Part shown: piece after piece, positions 60,832 through 64,000 of the stretch
Layout: each line of letters starts with the position of its first letter
How positions within the stretch are numbered: position 1 is the first letter of the stretch
Assembly: GCA_036384795.1 (NCBI GenBank)
Contig: DASVLP010000037.1
Coordinates: 62,001 to 126,000 of the forward strand
Reading direction: 5' to 3'
DNA from: Andeanibacterium sp036384795
GTDB taxonomy: Bacteria; Pseudomonadota; Alphaproteobacteria; Sphingomonadales; Sphingomonadaceae
Length of the DNA stretch: 64,000 bases
Translations under genes and position numbers: made by a program
The notes under the pieces: generated by a model
The model's input: only the letters and a program-made list of their open reading frames with translations
Database searches by the model: none
What the model was told of the DNA's origin: nothing

Positions 60832-61338
60832 CTAAGGCTGGCAAATTTTCCCCTCATATTCGAAGCGGTTCGGGGCGTAGTGGGTGCCGTTCCAGCGCAG
60901 CACCGGGAAGCACAAGCCGGGGCCGCCCACTTCGAGGTCAGGCCAGCCGGCGGCGCCCTCGGTCTCGAGGAACTCCGGCACGCCCTGGCCGGAATCGATC
61001 AGCTTCCATGTGCCGTCGCCCTGCCGGCTGACGAGATAATAGCCGACCCCGGCGGCGCCGAAGCAGACGGTGCTTCCTTCTGTGATCACCGCCTCGGGTT
61101 GCCCGTCGCCGCCGAGATCCCTGGCTTCGTCGATCGAGCCCGGCACGTAGCTCGCGGTGTCCGGATCGTCGCAGGCGCGCCAGCCGCCCGCGGCGCGGTG
61201 GAAGCCGGCGGCGGTGAACGCGGCGGTGCGCTCGGCGTCGGTGAGGGTCAGCTCTCCCGGCGGTGCGGGGGCGGCGGCGTACGTGGTGGCCGCGCCGCCG
61301 AAAGCGAGCGACAGCGCGATTGCGGATGCGTTCGTCAT
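60832..61338 (-). CDS. exported hypothetical protein
   Basis: A 168-residue protein with signal peptide (cleavage near TTYA-AAP, about residue 21) and a single domain with four Cys (WRACDDP, STVCFGA, PGLCFPV, GKICQP) that may form disulfides. GDGQPEAVITEG looks like an FG-GAP/VCBS-type calcium loop. No certain family. It converges on the SLAM-like gene. Confidence 0.65.
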   Translation of the reverse strand: MTNASAIALSLAFGGAATTYAAAPAPPGELTLTDAERTAAFTAAGFHRAAGGWRACDDPDTASYVPGSIDEARDLGGDGQPEAVITEGSTVCFGAAGVGYYLVSRQGDGTWKLIDSGQGVPEFLETEGAAGWPDLEVGGPGLCFPVLRWNGTHYAPNRFEYEGKICQP

Positions 61339-61357
61339 GGCCCCCTCGGTGCGCGAT

Positions 61358-61969
61358 CTACGCCGCGGCCACCAGGCGATGCCGTTTGAGCCGCAGCGCC
61401 AGCACCACCAGGGCCGCGCCGCTCGCCAGCGCGTAAACGCCGATCAGCCAGCCGACCGAGATCAACGTCGCGCCCGGCGCCGTCATCAGCAGCCACAGCA
61501 CCGCGATGCCGAGCAGGATCGACAGCGCGCCGACGATCGCCAGCAGCACTTCGCCCTCGACATGGCGGCGCAGGCGGATCGCGGCGGAAAGCTCGAGCAC
61601 GCCGGTGATCAGCGACCACAGCGCGACGAACACCACCAGCATGAAGGCGTAAGCGGCGGTCGCCACCAGCGGCCAGAGGAAGAAGATCACGCCCACCGCG
61701 ATGCCGATCACGCCCGAGAACACCAGCGCGCCCCAGCGCTCGGTGTGGTGGCTCGCGCCGCGCACCCCGGCGACGAGCGAGAACACCCCGTCGACGAAGC
61801 TGAACGCCGCGAACACCAGCGCGAATGCGTAAAGGGTGAGACCGGGGAAGAACAGCGCGACAATCCCCAGCACGATTCCCGCGATGCCGCGCCACAGGAA
61901 CCAGTTCCAATTGTGCAGCGGCAGGATCGCGCGGGTGCCGGAAGCGGCGGCGGCAGAAGGTTGTTGCAT
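61358..61969 (-). CDS. hdeD: HdeD family (DUF308) membrane protein
   Basis: A 203-residue protein with six helices in the DUF308 pattern: NWFLWRGIAGIVLGIVALFF, then ALVFAAFSFVDGVFSLVAGV and GVLELSAAIRLRRHVEGEV. E. coli HdeD supports acid resistance at high cell density; the molecular role is unknown. It is 36 nt downstream of the small coiled-coil protein on the same strand. Confidence 0.87.
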   Translation of the reverse strand: MQQPSAAAASGTRAILPLHNWNWFLWRGIAGIVLGIVALFFPGLTLYAFALVFAAFSFVDGVFSLVAGVRGASHHTERWGALVFSGVIGIAVGVIFFLWPLVATAAYAFMLVVFVALWSLITGVLELSAAIRLRRHVEGEVLLAIVGALSILLGIAVLWLLMTAPGATLISVGWLIGVYALASGAALVVLALRLKRHRLVAAA

Positions 61970-62005
61970 CGGATGATCCTCGCTTCGGGCGGTTTCGCGT
62001 AAGGT

Positions 62006-62362
62006 TCAGCTGCCTCCGCAGCGGGCGGCATCCCCGGCCTTGCAGGCGTCGACGTCCGCCTGCCACTTGGCCATCGCCTCGGTGTGGGCGCGTTCGGCAT
62101 CGGCCTGTTGCTGCGCGATCCGGTCGAGCTCGGCCTGGTAGGCCTGCATCGCCTGGTCGTGCGCGGCCTGGTTGGCCGCGTTCTGGTCGAGTTGCGCCTG
62201 CGCGGCCTTGACCTGCTCGGCGTTCGCGGCCTGGCGCTGGCGCACTTCCTCGATCGTGTTGCCTTTGGGCACCGACACCCCGTCGACGGTCTTCTGCGCG
62301 GCAGCTGGCGCCGCTGCTGCGATCAGCCCGGCGGCCGCGAGGCCGAAAACCGCAGCTTTCAT
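62006..62362 (-). CDS. periplasmic coiled-coil protein
   Basis: A 118-residue protein with signal peptide (MKAAVFGLAAAGLIAAAAPA), then a helical, Gln/Ala-rich coiled coil (residues about 40-105) and a closing CKAGDAARCGGS with two Cys. GAGGAGGG upstream sets the start at 62362. No family recognised. Upstream neighbour of hdeD on the same strand and probably in its operon. Confidence 0.75.
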   Translation of the reverse strand: MKAAVFGLAAAGLIAAAAPAAAQKTVDGVSVPKGNTIEEVRQRQAANAEQVKAAQAQLDQNAANQAAHDQAMQAYQAELDRIAQQQADAERAHTEAMAKWQADVDACKAGDAARCGGS

Positions 62363-62723
62363 TCGCAAGCCCTCCTCTGTGCGCGCCGCGCGCGGCGCCG
62401 TTCGGCAATACAACGCGCGGCCCTCGCAGTATATCCCTGCAAGGGCCGCCGCCGGAGTGTGGGATGGGTGTGGGACCGGACGGGCGGCGGCGCGGTGGAC
62501 GGGAGGGGGGAGATCCGCGCCGTGGCCCGTCCGTATCCCATGACCGAGCAATGCCCGCCGGGCGCGGCGGTTCCATCGTCCCGACGAACGGTGGCAGGCG
62601 CGCGACGAAGGGTGGCGCGGGTTTTTCCCACGGCGATTGATCCAGGATGGACCTAACCGCCACAACGGCCTTGCGGCGACGCGCTCACTTGGTAACGTGG
62701 AAGGCTGGGGATGACAGGAGCAG
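62363..62723. other. 361-nt intergenic region without a supported gene
   Basis: It lies between two divergent genes and should hold promoters for both. Open frames here are Arg/Pro-rich with no start signal or hydrophobic pattern and look like chance reading of GC-rich DNA. No hairpin, repeat-family member or RNA gene stands out. Confidence 0.5.
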
Positions 62724-63266
62724 ATGGGGAAGCAGGATCTGAAGGGCGAGCAGCTCCTCTCCGGCTTGACCGGGAAGCAGCGGCAAGTGCTCGACTTGCT
62801 GATCGAGCACAAGACGTCGAAGGAAATCGCCCGCGCGCTGGCGATCTCGCCGCACACCGTCGATCAGCGCATCCAGTTCGCGAAGGAAAAGCTCGGCGTG
62901 CGCACCCGCAGCGAAGCTGCGGTCGCCTATCGCCGGCTGCTCGAGGCATGTGGCCAGCCTGCCTCCGGCGCGACATCCGGGCAAACGACATACGAAAATC
63001 CCGATATCGCCGCGCCGCCGCCGCCAGCCGATGAGGGTGCCGGGGCGAGGGCGCCCGCGCACGAGTCTTCATCACGGACACCGATCGGGACCGGCCCCTC
63101 GCCAGAGGGGCAGGCCAGCCCTCCGGTCGGCCGCGACTTGTTCGAAGGTCGGCACGGGACGCTCATGCGGTTGGGGGCGATCGTTGCGATCGCGGTCTTG
63201 CTGGTATTGCTCGTGCTCGGGGCTCTCGCCACTTTTTCGCAGCTGTCGCAGATGATGGCACGATAG
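62724..63266 (+). CDS. membrane-tethered LuxR-type HTH protein
   Basis: A 180-residue protein. Residues 10-70 are a LuxR/GerE HTH: LTGKQRQVLDLLIEHKTSKE and ALAISPHTVDQRIQFAKEKL are textbook. A Pro/Ala/Ser-rich linker (about 75-145) follows, then a single C-terminal membrane helix (LGAIVAIAVLLVLLVLGALA). There is no receiver or ligand-binding domain. A DNA-binding domain held at the inner membrane suggests ToxR/CadC-like signalling in reversed domain use, or release by proteolysis (inference). GGGG upstream and compact spacing support the ATG at 62724. Confidence 0.82.
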   Translation: MGKQDLKGEQLLSGLTGKQRQVLDLLIEHKTSKEIARALAISPHTVDQRIQFAKEKLGVRTRSEAAVAYRRLLEACGQPASGATSGQTTYENPDIAAPPPPADEGAGARAPAHESSSRTPIGTGPSPEGQASPPVGRDLFEGRHGTLMRLGAIVAIAVLLVLLVLGALATFSQLSQMMAR

Positions 63267-63275
63267 CGTCAGCCG

Positions 63276-63716
63276 ATGGGCCCGCTGTCGCTCGCGATCC
63301 TGGCCGTGGTGGCGGCCTGCGCGGCGATCGCGCTCCGCTTCGGCCGCGCGCCGGAGCGCTGCGGCGGGACGATCGTGTTCGTATGGGTGGCCGCCGACGC
63401 GGTCTATCACCTGCTGTTCGGCCCGTCGGGCTTCGACGCGGTCGACCCGGTCGAGGCGGTGTTCGACGGCTCCGAGCTGGTCGCGGTGGTGTGGCTGGCG
63501 CTGCGCGCCAACCGCACCTGGCCGCTATGGGCCGCGGCGGCGCAACTGCTCTGCGTGTCGGGCCACGTGGTCGCGCTGATCGACCACGGGGGAATGCGCC
63601 GCGCCTATTGGGCGATGACCCAGCTGCCGCAATACATCCAGTTGACCGCGATCCTGGTCGGCACCGCCGGACATGCGCGGCGGCGCGGCCCGGAGAGGAG
63701 CTGGCGCGCGGCCTAG
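63276..63716 (+). CDS. small membrane protein, four or five helices
   Basis: A 146-residue protein with an N-terminal helix (LSLAILAVVAACAAIAL), three or four further helices (LWAAAAQLLCVSGHVVALID in the third) and a basic tail. No family assigned. It begins 9 nt after the LuxR-type gene and is probably cotranscribed, which makes it a candidate partner of that regulator. Confidence 0.65.
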   Translation: MGPLSLAILAVVAACAAIALRFGRAPERCGGTIVFVWVAADAVYHLLFGPSGFDAVDPVEAVFDGSELVAVVWLALRANRTWPLWAAAAQLLCVSGHVVALIDHGGMRRAYWAMTQLPQYIQLTAILVGTAGHARRRGPERSWRAA

Positions 63717-63753
63717 CGGCAGGCGCAGCCCTTTGCGCGCCTGCCCCGCCGGC

Positions 63754-64000
63754 TCACCAGATATGCACGCGGTCTTCCGGCGCGATGTACAGCTTGTCGC
63801 CCGGCTTGATGTCGAACGCCTTGTACCACGCGTCGAGATCGCGGATCGGCACGATCGTGCGGAACCGCGCGGGGCTGTGCGGATCGGTGGTCACCTGGTT
63901 GCGCAGCGCGTCGTCGCGCTCCTTGCTGCGCCACACTTGCGCGTAGGCCAGGAAGAACCGCTGGTCGCCGGTCAGCCCGTCGATCACCGGCGGCTCCTGC
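63754..64000 (-). CDS. M13 (neprilysin/PepO) family metallopeptidase, C-terminal part only
   Basis: Only the last 82 residues lie in the window; the frame is open to the window end (QEPPVIDGLTGDQRFF precedes). VIDGLTGDQRFFLAYAQVWR, NQVTTDPHSPARFRTIVPIR and KPGDKLYIAPEDRVHIW with its terminal Trp are the standard C-terminus of M13 zinc endopeptidases. The HExxH site would be outside the window. Usually exported to the periplasm with a signal peptide, which cannot be seen here. Confidence 0.92.
   Translation of the reverse strand, partial: QEPPVIDGLTGDQRFFLAYAQVWRSKERDDALRNQVTTDPHSPARFRTIVPIRDLDAWYKAFDIKPGDKLYIAPEDRVHIW

Overview
This 64 kb window is GC-rich, densely packed chromosomal DNA from an alphaproteobacterium, most likely a member of the Sphingomonadales. 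The evidence is the split alphaproteobacterial F1 operon (atpHAGDC without F0 genes), a short-form hisG next to hisD, a mdh/sucD/odhA/odhB/lpd block, a membrane H+-pyrophosphatase, and abundant short palindromic repeats between genes. No rRNA, tRNA, CRISPR array, prophage or insertion sequence was recognised. The first gene is cut at its 5' end and the last (M13 peptidase, minus strand) at its N-terminal end.

Layout. 1-3.6 kb: an HTATIP2-like reductase, three tandem entericidin-like lipoprotein genes, and a kinase-like gene coupled to an alpha/beta-hydrolase-fold protein that has lost its active site. 3.8-5.3 kb: cpaF, the Tad/Flp pilus ATPase; a lone Flp pilin lies at 23.9 kb. 5.5-8.4 kb: a four-gene operon of visibly lower GC (GT-C-like membrane protein, ArnE/F-like small transporter, GT2 glycosyltransferase, DUF2304), which looks like a lipid-carrier glycosylation module, followed by an Aur1/Ipt1-type PAP2 enzyme. 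9.7-11.7 kb: DMT exporter, HNH protein, exonuclease III. 11.8-17.2 kb: F1-ATPase operon with a small lipoprotein gene inserted between atpG and atpD. 17.5-23.6 kb: S1C-type protease, ada, a TonB-domain protein, priA, a DUF4197 protein. 24-29.3 kb: methyltransferase divergent from a CmcJ-like oxygenase, TesB thioesterase, and a coupled GNAT/cupin pair. 29.5-33 kb: hppA and a desaturase-like enzyme. 33-36.3 kb: hisG-hisD-nusB-thiL. 36.3-44 kb: assorted metabolic and membrane genes, including a bolA-gst-pirin operon. 44-53 kb: the TCA-cycle block. 53.3-64 kb: a GGDEF/EAL protein, cell wall hydrolase, M3 peptidase, SLAM-like barrel, HdeD, and a membrane-tethered LuxR-type protein.

The most notable observation is a family of palindromic elements of exactly 81 nt (27 codons). 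I find five copies. Four lie in the TCA block. One is embedded in frame inside lpd (codons 123-149). The other three bracket a small GIY-YIG nuclease gene between sucD and odhA, where the elements supply its probable ribosome binding site and its stop codon. In all five copies the same-sense reading frame is open. This arrangement resembles REP/RAYT systems, but with a GIY-YIG nuclease as the only candidate partner. That link is inference. A related 86-nt palindrome at 39.6 kb supplies the Shine-Dalgarno sequence of an epoxide-hydrolase-like gene. At least two further dispersed palindrome families are present.
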